DNA from: Rhizobium sp. Q54
GTDB lineage: Bacteria > Pseudomonadota > Alphaproteobacteria > Rhizobiales > Beijerinckiaceae
DNA: 38,888 bases
NCBI GenBank assembly: GCA_945903655.1
Contig: CAMDOY010000002.1
Location: 1 to 38,888 of the forward strand
Direction: 5' to 3'
Shown: piece by piece, positions 18,459 through 27,359 of the stretch
How the letters are laid out: the number at the start of each line of letters is the position of its first letter
Numbering within the stretch: position 1 is the first letter of the stretch
The notes under the pieces: model-generated
What the model saw: the letters and a program-made list of their open reading frames with translations, nothing else
The model's database searches: none
Told to the model about the DNA's origin: nothing
Made by a program: the position numbers and the translations under genes

Positions 18459-18860
18459 ATGACCCAATTGACCGACCATATGGAGCTTTTGTTCAGGCAA
18501 ATCCATCCTCAGTTCATTGAAGATGGCTTGTCAACAAGTCAGGCATTCCGTCCGACTCGAAAAGATCACGGCCAGCTTTCGGTCGATAGATCAGCGCTAA
18601 CGACCGCCTCCGAATCATACCATCTTTATGTGGGCAGTGGTCTTGCGTCCAACGCAGTCTATGGCCTGACTGTAGGCGAGTGTGGTGCAGAAAAGTTACC
18701 TTGCTTGGGGGACCCAATCAAAGAAAGCACAACAGCGCCTGCCAATGCGGCACATGCTGTCATCGATTTTAACGACCACTCAGAAAGCAGATGGAAGACC
18801 AAATCCCAGAGATTGAAGCTAAACGCGATTGCAAGAGGCCAACTTCATCCTCCCCCATAA
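18459..18860 (+). CDS. uncharacterised small protein, second gene of the two-gene cassette
   Basis: Starts 10 nt after the upstream stop (MTQLTDHMELLFRQIHPQFIEDGLSTSQAFRPTRKDHGQLSVDRSALTTASESYHLYV…VYGLTVGECGAEKLPCLGDP…HAVIDF…KKSQRLKLNAIARGQL-like tail). It resembles a widespread uncharacterised family from memory; not searched. Start could be 18480. Confidence 0.72.
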   Translation: MTQLTDHMELLFRQIHPQFIEDGLSTSQAFRPTRKDHGQLSVDRSALTTASESYHLYVGSGLASNAVYGLTVGECGAEKLPCLGDPIKESTTAPANAAHAVIDFNDHSESRWKTKSQRLKLNAIARGQLHPPP

Positions 18861-18877
18861 CGCCTTCAACCAGCCCC

Positions 18878-20005
18878 CTACTCCCCCGCCAAAGCCATAT
18901 CATCCCGATGGATCATCTCCGCCCGCCCGGGAACCCCCAGCACCGCCTCGATGTCCCGCGAATTGCGTCCCACCAGTTGCCCCGCCTCGCCCGCGTCATA
19001 GGCCACCAACCCACGGCCGATTTCGGCGCCTGAGGGGTCGCGCAGGACCACGCAGTCGCCCCGGTCGAAATTGCCTTCCACGCGGGTGACGCCTGCGGGC
19101 AGCAGGCTCTTGCCGGAGAAGAGGGCGCGGGCGGCGCCAGCGTCCACATGCACTGTGCCGCGCGGCTCAAGCGATCCGGCGATCCATTTCTTGCGGGCGG
19201 TGACCGGCGTTGAAGGCGTCAGGAACCAGGTGCAGGGCGCACCCTGTGCGATCCGTCGAATCGGATTGCGCACCCTTCCATCGGCGATGATCATATGGGC
19301 GCCGCCGGTGGTGGCGATCTTGCCCGCCTCGATCTTGGTGCGCATGCCCCCGCGCGAGAGTTCCGAGGCGGCGCCCCCCGCCATGGCCTCGATCTCGAAG
19401 GTGATGCGCGGCACCACGGGGATCAGCCTTGCGGAAGGATCATCCTTCGGCGGCGCGGTGTAGAGGCCCTCGATGTCCGAGAGCAGGATCAGCAGATCGG
19501 CGCTCGCCATGGTGGCGACGCGGGCGGCGAGGCGGTCGTTGTCGCCATAGCGGATCTCGGTGGTGGCCACCGTGTCGTTCTCGTTGATGACGGGCACCGC
19601 GCGCATGTCGAGCAGACGCCCGATGGTCTCGCGGGCGTTGAGATAGCGGCGGCGCTCTTCGGTGTCATTCAGCGTGACGAGAATCTGCCCCGCCGTGATG
19701 CCGCGCTGGCCAAGGGCCTGCGCCCAGGTGCGGGCGAGCTCGATCTGGCCCACGGCGGCCGCCGCCTGGCTGTCTTCGAGGCGCAGCGGACCCTTGGGCA
19801 GTTTCAGCACCGTGCGCCCCAGCGCGATGGAGCCGGAGGAGACCGCCAGCACATCCGCCCCGCGCCGATGCAATTCGGCCAGATCGTCCACCAGCGCCTC
19901 GAGCCATTCCTGCTTGAGCAGCCCCGCCGTCTGGTCCACCAGCAGGGAGGAGCCGACCTTGACGACGATGCGGCGGAACGAGGCGAGGGTGGGGGTTGCG
20001 CTCAC
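18878..20005 (-). CDS. proB: glutamate 5-kinase
   Basis: '[14 protein letters not shown]', '[48 protein letters not shown]', '[50 protein letters not shown]', C-terminal PUA-like region. Confidence 0.96.
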   Translation of the reverse strand: MSATPTLASFRRIVVKVGSSLLVDQTAGLLKQEWLEALVDDLAELHRRGADVLAVSSGSIALGRTVLKLPKGPLRLEDSQAAAAVGQIELARTWAQALGQRGITAGQILVTLNDTEERRRYLNARETIGRLLDMRAVPVINENDTVATTEIRYGDNDRLAARVATMASADLLILLSDIEGLYTAPPKDDPSARLIPVVPRITFEIEAMAGGAASELSRGGMRTKIEAGKIATTGGAHMIIADGRVRNPIRRIAQGAPCTWFLTPSTPVTARKKWIAGSLEPRGTVHVDAGAARALFSGKSLLPAGVTRVEGNFDRGDCVVLRDPSGAEIGRGLVAYDAGEAGQLVGRNSRDIEAVLGVPGRAEMIHRDDMALAGE

Positions 20006-20016
20006 AGGGCCGTCTC

Positions 20017-21087
<1,071 letters not shown>

Positions 21088-21147
21088 TCAGCCTCTACCC
21101 CAGACGACGCGCCGCTTCAATGGCGGACCTTCCCGGGCTGGGTCCGG

Positions 21148-21765
21148 TCAGGCGGTCTGCATATGGGGCGGGAACAAATCCGCGCCGGTTGTGTCCGCCT
21201 CGGCATTGGCCGCTTGGCCCCGTGACAGAAGGAAACGCTCGACAGGAACGGACCCGCCGCGCGCTGGCGCGAACTCGACTCCCGGCCCCACAGGGCGGAA
21301 ACCGCACTTCGCCAGCACCCGCAAGGAAGGCGCATTGTCCTGCCGCGCGCAAGCATGGATGTCCGCCAGATTCGTCAGCGAAAAGACCATGGCGAGGAAA
21401 GCCTGCGCCGCCTCGCTCATCAAGCCCTGCGACCAGTACGGTTTGCCAAGCCAATAGCCCAGATTTGGAGGCTCATCGCCTCTGCGATTCAGGCTGATGA
21501 CGCCGACCAGCTCCGTTGGCCGGGCCCGGGGCGCCAGCCCCAAGGCCAGAGTGCCTCCGCCGCTATTGCCAGCCCGCGCTTTCAGCACGAACTCCGCAGC
21601 CGCGCCGGGCGGATAGGGGTGCGGGATATTGGCGGTCCTTTCAGCGACATCCCGGTCGCCTGCAAGGCTGGCGATCAGGGCCGTGTCCGCCGCGCGGGGC
21701 CAGCGCAGCCACAGGCGCCGGGTTTCCAGCCGAAAGACATCGTCGCGCAACAAATCTGGGAACAT
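21148..21765 (-). CDS. GNAT family N-acetyltransferase (RimJ/RimL-like)
   Basis: 'LETRRLWLRWPRAADTALIASLAGDRDVAERTANIPHPYP', 'LGYWLGKPYWSQGLMSEAAQAFLAMVF', 'NAPSLRVLAKCGFRPVG'. Confidence 0.9.
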   Translation of the reverse strand: MFPDLLRDDVFRLETRRLWLRWPRAADTALIASLAGDRDVAERTANIPHPYPPGAAAEFVLKARAGNSGGGTLALGLAPRARPTELVGVISLNRRGDEPPNLGYWLGKPYWSQGLMSEAAQAFLAMVFSLTNLADIHACARQDNAPSLRVLAKCGFRPVGPGVEFAPARGGSVPVERFLLSRGQAANAEADTTGADLFPPHMQTA

Positions 21766-21881
21766 GTCCGGGCTCCATCGAGATCCGCAACAGGCGTGAA
21801 ATCCTGTGCGTGTGAAAAAGGGGCTGATGACTCAACCCCTTCGCTCTCTGAGCTCGGACTAGCAGTCCTTTGTGACAGGAC

Positions 21882-21914
21882 CTCGTCCACCGGGGTTGAA
21901 AACCGGTGGAGGAG
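21882..21914 (-). terminator. GC-rich hairpin downstream of rpmA (terminator or attenuator candidate)
   Basis: TCCACCGG (21886-21893) / CCGGTGGA (21903-21910) with outer CTC/GAG after one mismatch; 15 nt beyond the rpmA stop. No clear T-tract. Confidence 0.45.
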
Positions 21915-21928
21915 ATCTGTCCCCCACC

Positions 21929-22198
21929 TTATTCGGCGGCCAGTTTGGCGGCCGGTACGACCATTACGTAGGAACGGTCGCCCTTTTTCTTGAACTCCAC
22001 CCTGCCCTCGGTCAGGGCGAACAAGGTGTGGTCCACGCCGATGCCAACGTTGGCGCCGGGGTGCCACTTGGTGCCGCGCTGGCGGATGATGATGTTGCCG
22101 CCGACGACGCTCTCGCCGCCGAACTTCTTCACGCCAAGACGGCGACCGTCGGAGTCGCGGCCGTTGCGGGATGAACCGCCTGCCTTTTTATGAGCCAT
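21929..22198 (-). CDS. rpmA: 50S ribosomal protein L27
   Basis: '[65 protein letters not shown]'. Confidence 0.98.
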   Translation of the reverse strand: MAHKKAGGSSRNGRDSDGRRLGVKKFGGESVVGGNIIIRQRGTKWHPGANVGIGVDHTLFALTEGRVEFKKKGDRSYVMVVPAAKLAAE

Positions 22199-22300
22199 GG
22201 AACTGCTCCAAACCTCGTGTCCGCGACGCCATGCGCCAGACCGGACTGATGAAACTGATATGGGGTTTTATACCCCGTTTGCGACGATCCCGGAAGCCGT

Positions 22301-22615
22301 TCAGGCGGCCGAGATGCCCGTGATGCGCACGATCGTCAGATCCTGACGGTGGCCGCGCTTGCGCTTCGAGTTCTTGCGACGGCGCTTCTTGAAGGCGATG
22401 ACCTTCGGGCCGCGGGCCTGCTCGACGATCTCGGCGGAGACCGTGGCGCCAGCCACAAGGGGAGCGCCCACGGTCGTGGCTTCGCCATCGACCAGCATGA
22501 GCACGGTGTCGAACGTCACCTTGTCGCCGGGTTCGCCAGCGAGCGTCATGACGGTAATCGTATCCTCAGCGGCAACAGTGTACTGTTTACCGCCGGTTTT
22601 GATGACTGCGAACAT
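22301..22615 (-). CDS. rplU: 50S ribosomal protein L21
   Basis: '[40 protein letters not shown]…[31 protein letters not shown]'. Confidence 0.98.
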   Translation of the reverse strand: MFAVIKTGGKQYTVAAEDTITVMTLAGEPGDKVTFDTVLMLVDGEATTVGAPLVAGATVSAEIVEQARGPKVIAFKKRRRKNSKRKRGHRQDLTIVRITGISAA

Positions 22616-22913
22616 CTTTCATCCTCGTGTTCGATCCAGCCTGTCCGGTTTTCCGGCGGCCGGCTTCTTTGCAGTGGACCAGCGAATGTCTCCATTTCGT
22701 CGCCGGAAAGCCCGGCGCAAACGAAAACACGCGGCCGGAGCCGCGCGGGAGACGGGTTCTAATGACCCAGAGCCCCGGAGATGTCAACCAAAACCGGGCC
22801 GCTGCAGCCGCCGCGCGGTAAGGATCAGGCCCTCCGCCCTGCAATGGACGGGTGAGCGCCGCTTGCCGGGGCTGCCCCCTCAACTTAAACTGCACCTTGG
22901 AAAAGGTGAAGCA

Positions 22914-23744
22914 ATGCGCTGGCTTCCGCTTGGCATGGATCAGTCCCAGACGCCTGACCCGCCCCGATCGCCCGGGCGGAGGATCGGGCGCGGGATGCTG
23001 CAATCCCTCCGCGCCGCCGGGCGGCTGGGGCTGAGCCTGCTCTATCCCCCCTCCTGCCTCGCCTGCTACGGCGCCACCAGCGCCCCCGACACGCTCTGCA
23101 CCGCCTGCTGGCGGCAGATGCGCTTCATCGAGCGTCCCTATTGCGAGCGGCTGGGCACACCCTTCGCACAGGACCTGGGGCCGGGGCTGCTGTCACCCGA
23201 AGCCATGGCCGATCCACCGGTCTGGGCGCGGGCGCGGGCTGTGGCCGGGTTTGACGATGGCCCGGCGCGCCAGCTGGTCTACCGACTGAAATATTATGAC
23301 CGGATGGAGATCGCCCGCCCGCTGGGCCGCTGGATGGCCCGGGCGGGGGTGGAACTGCTGGAGGAGGCGGATCTGCTGGTCCCCATCCCCCTGCACCGGA
23401 TGCGCCTCGCCCACCGGCGGTTCAACCAGTCCATGGCGCTGGCGCACACGATTTCGGAGAGCTGCGGCGTACCGGTGGAGGCCTTCGCCCTGGAGCGCGC
23501 CAAGCGCTCGCCGCCCCAGGTCGGCCTCTCGCGGATCCAGCGCGCCGCCAATGTGCAGGGCGCCTTCAGGGTCCCGCAGGACAAGCGCCATCTGGTCGAG
23601 GGTCGGCGGATCGTGCTGGTGGATGACGTGCTCACCTCCGGCGCCACCAGCAACGCCGCCGCGCGGGTGCTGCTGCGGGCGGGGGCGGCGCAGGTGGATC
23701 TTCTGGTCTTCGCCCGGGTGATCATTGGCGAAGGGGCATTGTGA
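22914..23744 (+). CDS. comF: ComF family phosphoribosyltransferase-like protein
   Basis: Zn-binding-like 'PPSCLACYGATSAPDTLCTACW', 'LVYRLKYYDRMEIARPLGRWM', 'LVPIPLHRMRLAHRRFNQSMALA', PRPP loop 'RRIVLVDDVLTSGATSNAAARVLL'. Internal start chosen; upstream part of the 461-aa ORF is antisense to rplU. Confidence 0.92.
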   Translation: MRWLPLGMDQSQTPDPPRSPGRRIGRGMLQSLRAAGRLGLSLLYPPSCLACYGATSAPDTLCTACWRQMRFIERPYCERLGTPFAQDLGPGLLSPEAMADPPVWARARAVAGFDDGPARQLVYRLKYYDRMEIARPLGRWMARAGVELLEEADLLVPIPLHRMRLAHRRFNQSMALAHTISESCGVPVEAFALERAKRSPPQVGLSRIQRAANVQGAFRVPQDKRHLVEGRRIVLVDDVLTSGATSNAAARVLLRAGAAQVDLLVFARVIIGEGAL

Positions 23745-23799
23745 CGTAGGCGTGACTGCCCATATAAAGGGGCGACACTGCAACGCCTCGGGAACGCCA

Positions 23800-24054
23800 A
23801 TGCCCCCCGTCACGATCTACACGAAACTCTGGTGCCCCTATTGCGACGCCGCCAAGGCGCTGTTGCAGAGGAAGAACGTGGCCTTCGACGAAATCGCCGT
23901 CGATGGCGACCCCAAGGCGCAGAACGCCATGGCCGAGCGCGCCAATGGCAGGCGCACGGTGCCGCAGATCTTCATCGGCGAGCGCCATGTGGGCGGCTGC
24001 GACGATCTCCATGCGCTGGAGAGCGCGGGCAAGCTCGACCCCATGCTGGCCTGA
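23800..24054 (+). CDS. grxC: glutaredoxin 3
   Basis: 'MPPVTIYTKLWCPYCDAAKALLQRKNVAFDEIAVDGD…RANGRRTVPQIFIGERHVGGCDDLHALESAGKLDPML' (CPYC active site). Confidence 0.95.
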   Translation: MPPVTIYTKLWCPYCDAAKALLQRKNVAFDEIAVDGDPKAQNAMAERANGRRTVPQIFIGERHVGGCDDLHALESAGKLDPMLA

Positions 24055-24062
24055 GACCCCCC

Positions 24063-24599
24063 ATGATCAAATATGCGCTCATCTGCGATCAGGGCCACAC
24101 ATTCGAGAGCTGGTTCTCGAATGCGGAGGGCTATGAAACCCAGGTGAAGCGCGGCTTTGTGGAATGCCCGACCTGTCAGACGAAACAGGTGTCGAAGGCC
24201 ATGATGGCGCCCTCGGTCTCGACCTCGCGGCGCAAGGAGGCGATCCGGGCGCAGACCGCCGCCATGACGGCTGCGGCGATGCAGGCGCAGGCCCATGCGC
24301 AATCCGCCGCCGGTCCCCCGCCTGCGATCCCGGCGCCGGTGGAAACGCCCCAGCCCGTGGCTTTGCTGGACGAGGGTCAGCAGGCCCTGCGCGCCATGGT
24401 GCGCGAGCTGCATGAGAAACTCACCGAAAACTCCACGGATGTCGGCGACCGCTTCACCACCGAGGCGCGCGACATGCAAAGCGGCGACACTCCCCTACGC
24501 CCGATCCACGGCCGCGCCACTCTGGAAGAGGCCAAGGCGCTGATCGAGGAAGGCGTGCCGGTGCTGCCGCTGCCAACCCTGCCGGATGAGTGGAATTAG
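24063..24599 (+). CDS. DUF1178 family protein
   Basis: 'MIKYALICDQGHTFESWFSNAEGYETQVKRGFVECPTCQTKQVSKAMMAPSVSTSR' and C-terminal 'GRATLEEAKALIEEGVPVLPLPTLPDEWN', characteristic of DUF1178. Confidence 0.93.
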   Translation: MIKYALICDQGHTFESWFSNAEGYETQVKRGFVECPTCQTKQVSKAMMAPSVSTSRRKEAIRAQTAAMTAAAMQAQAHAQSAAGPPPAIPAPVETPQPVALLDEGQQALRAMVRELHEKLTENSTDVGDRFTTEARDMQSGDTPLRPIHGRATLEEAKALIEEGVPVLPLPTLPDEWN

Positions 24600-24635
24600 G
24601 GGTCCAGCAAGCCAGCCAGAAGCGGTCGCTCTCGA

Positions 24636-25286
24636 TCAGCGCGAGACGATCAGCGGCGCGCTGGTGGGCTCGCCAAGCTGCTCCCAGACATTGGGATCGG
24701 TCTGGGACTGGCGCTTGACGAAGCGATAGGGGAGCCTGGCCCAGGGCTTCACGTCATCGTTCATGTTATCGAGGATGAAATCGCCCCGATCCGTCTTCAC
24801 GGTGAGGATGGCGTGGCCTTCGCCGTTTTCGTCCTTGACGATGGTGACGAGAAGGGCCTGGCGCGGCAGGCCCTCCGCCATCAGGAGCTTGCGCTTGAGG
24901 AGCACATAGTCCTCGCAGTCGCCATAACCGTCTGCGGGAAGGTCCCAACGGTCCAGCACATTCCAGTGATCCGTGTCGGAGCGGGGCTTTATGGTGGCGT
25001 TGACGAGGAGATTGACGCGGCGGATGGCGCTCCACAGCCGCGGGGTCAGTTCAAGATCCTCGGCGGGCAATACATTCGCGGGGCATTCGGCCTCATAGCG
25101 ATTGCAGAAGTCCGCCCAGCCATAGGGGGTGAGCGTCTGGCCGGTGATGGAGATGGAGGTCGCTTGGGGAATGCTCTGGGTGCGGGCATGACGTTGCTGG
25201 TTCGCCTCGCCGTCCTGGCTGGACAGAGCCAAGGCCAGCGCGAACACGCCTCCCGCCAGCACAGTGCGATACGCAAACACACGCAT
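24636..25286 (-). CDS. transglutaminase-like cysteine peptidase (BTLCP family, DUF920-like), secreted
   Basis: 'LTPYGWADFCNRYEAEC…VNLLVNATIKPRSDTDHWNVLDRWDLPADGYGDCEDYVLLKRKLLMAEGLPRQALLVTIVKDENGEGHAILTVKTDRGDFILDNMNDDVKPW': Cys/His/Asp context (GDCEDY, GHAIL, LDN). Confidence 0.92.
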   Translation of the reverse strand: MRVFAYRTVLAGGVFALALALSSQDGEANQQRHARTQSIPQATSISITGQTLTPYGWADFCNRYEAECPANVLPAEDLELTPRLWSAIRRVNLLVNATIKPRSDTDHWNVLDRWDLPADGYGDCEDYVLLKRKLLMAEGLPRQALLVTIVKDENGEGHAILTVKTDRGDFILDNMNDDVKPWARLPYRFVKRQSQTDPNVWEQLGEPTSAPLIVSR

Positions 25287-25474
25287 CTCCGTTCCCACGC
25301 TTCCAAACCGCCCGAGGGTTCGGGCCACGAACCGGGGGCGAAAACCACCCGGCCAGCCATGCCGCGCTTGCGCGTAAGGCATTGGTTAAGAAACCGTAAA
25401 CGAGAGAAGCTTGGCCGTCACCCCCGGCGGGAGACAAATCCGGGAGCGTGGTTAATCCGCCTCAGAGCAGATGC

Positions 25475-26197
25475 TCACAAGCGGCGGGCGGACATCATGT
25501 AGTTGATGTCGGTGTCGCGCGAGACCGCCCATTTGTTGCGCAGGAGCTGGAAGACGACGCCTGCGCGCGCACGCGCCGAAAGGCCCGCGTCCTCGATGGC
25601 GTCCTCGAGTTCGGCGGGGGTGATGAACTTCTCCCACTGGTGCGTGCCCTTGGGCACCCAGCCCAGCACATATTCCGCCCCCACGATGGCCAGCGCAAAG
25701 CTCTTGAAGGTGCGGTTGAGGGTGGCGGCGAAAAACCAGCCGCCCGGCTTCACCATGGAACAGGCGGTGACGACGAAGGCGGGCATGTCCACCACATGCT
25801 CCAGCACCTCCATGGCGCAGACCACGTCAAACTGCGCCCCGCTCTGGGCCATGGCCTCGGCGGTGTCAGCGCGATAGTCGATGGTCAGCCCGCCCTGCGC
25901 CGCATGCTTGCGCGCAACGCCTATGACGCCGGGGGAGGGATCGATGGCCGTGACCTCAGCGCCCGCCTTGGCAAGGGCCTCGCTGAAGAGCCCGCCGCCG
26001 CAGCCGATATCCAGAACCTTGAGCCCCGCCAATTCCGCATGACCATGGGTCGCGATTTGCTCTTCGACGAAACGCAGGCGCAGGGGATTGATGAGATGCA
26101 GCGGCTTCATGGGCCCCTTGGGATCCCACCAGCTTTCTCCAAGCCTTTCGAATCGCTCGACATCGGCTGGGTCGATGGATGCTGATTGCGCCTGCAT
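25475..26197 (-). CDS. ubiG: 3-demethylubiquinol / polyprenyldihydroxybenzoate O-methyltransferase
   Basis: 'WWDPKGPMKPLHLINPLRLRFVEEQI…LKVLDIGCGGGLFSEALAKAGAEVTAIDPS…FDVVCAMEVLEHVVDMPAFV'. Confidence 0.95.
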   Translation of the reverse strand: MQAQSASIDPADVERFERLGESWWDPKGPMKPLHLINPLRLRFVEEQIATHGHAELAGLKVLDIGCGGGLFSEALAKAGAEVTAIDPSPGVIGVARKHAAQGGLTIDYRADTAEAMAQSGAQFDVVCAMEVLEHVVDMPAFVVTACSMVKPGGWFFAATLNRTFKSFALAIVGAEYVLGWVPKGTHQWEKFITPAELEDAIEDAGLSARARAGVVFQLLRNKWAVSRDTDINYMMSARRL

Positions 26198-26403
26198 GAG
26201 ATAAGCACTCCGGATGATCTGGGGCTTCTACTACTTTTCTCAGACGCCGCCAAAGCGCCAGTTGTATTCTACGGATGAGACATATATTATTAGATTCGTT
26301 TTTCTGACCTGTTTTTCTGAATGGATTGTTTAAGTCCCTTTCAGGCCAAGTGTGGTCGGAACGTCGCGAATCCAACATTTCAGCTTTGGAACGCAGAGGC
26401 CCC

Positions 26404-27243
26404 ATGAAACGTCCGATCAAGCCCTTTGTCGTCGAGGTGCGCAAGGGCTCAAAGAATCAGAAGAAAAAAACGCCCGTGACGGATTTGCTTCCGTTTGACA
26501 TGCTTGAAGAGAAGCCTCGCGAGAACGGCGCGCTCAAGCGCGCCGAGGCGGCCCTGTTCAAAGCGGCCCCCAAGGTGGAGGAGAGCGTCGCCTCCAGCCG
26601 GTCTGGCCGCATTCTGGAAAGCATCGCCGTGGGCGAGCCAAAGGCCGAGGAGCCGCTGGTCGAGAGCAAACGTCGCGGCCGCCCCCCGGGATCCCGCAAC
26701 AAACCAAGGGAATTGGTGGCCGCCAGGCCGGAGGCCGCCGAGCCCCCCAAGCGCCGCGGTCGCCCACCGAAGGTCGTCGAGGGCTCCGTCCGCAAGGTGC
26801 AATTGACGCCCGAACTCGCCAGCGCCGCCCTTGAAAGCATCGCAAAAGCTGGCGTCACGCGCCCGGTTCCGCCGGTCATCTCGACCCAGAAGACGCCAAA
26901 AACCCTCCCCCGCGTCAAGCCGACGCGGGCGCCCCGCGAAGCCCAGCCCGTCCTCAAAGCCGTCAAGAAGAAAACTCCGGTCAAGGCGGCTCCGCGCCAG
27001 AGCGCGCCGGAACATCAGCCAGCCCCAACACCTGCGCCTGCGACGATGCGCCCGTCATCGCCCCTCGACCGCCTGCCGCGCCTGCTCACCATGACGACGG
27101 ACATGGGGCGAGATGACCCGCTCGCCCTGTTCGCCGCCCTGCTGCGGCCCCGCGCCGGACAGCGGTGGACACGGCGCCTGCGCGGCGTCGCCTTCTTCGC
27201 CTATGAGCGCCGCCAGCGAAAATCCATCCCGACCCCGCGTTGA
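26404..27243 (+). CDS. hypothetical basic protein with two AT-hook-like (RGRPP) motifs
   Basis: 'ESKRRGRPPGSRNKPREL' and 'PKRRGRPPKVVEGS' in a Lys/Arg/Pro/Ala-rich, apparently disordered protein. Start at MKRPIKPFVVEV (26404). Confidence 0.7.
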   Translation: MKRPIKPFVVEVRKGSKNQKKKTPVTDLLPFDMLEEKPRENGALKRAEAALFKAAPKVEESVASSRSGRILESIAVGEPKAEEPLVESKRRGRPPGSRNKPRELVAARPEAAEPPKRRGRPPKVVEGSVRKVQLTPELASAALESIAKAGVTRPVPPVISTQKTPKTLPRVKPTRAPREAQPVLKAVKKKTPVKAAPRQSAPEHQPAPTPAPATMRPSSPLDRLPRLLTMTTDMGRDDPLALFAALLRPRAGQRWTRRLRGVAFFAYERRQRKSIPTPR

Positions 27244-27359
27244 CAGGCGCGAACGGCGCCGTCATAGAACCCGCATCACGCGAGCGCGGGCCTCTGGCTG
27301 CGCTGCGCTGACCGCTTCACGGCAAGAAGATTTTCGCTCAAGACAATCGCTCGGGATCA

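Noticed and set aside
17205-18877. Flanking direct repeats / integrase for the cassette
   Set aside because: No convincing att-like direct repeats, tRNA, integrase or transposase could be seen by eye at either boundary.
22359-22913. N-terminal extension of ComF ORF
   Set aside because: Overlaps rplU antisense; the plausible start is at 22914 after an AAAAGGTGAAGC RBS-like sequence.
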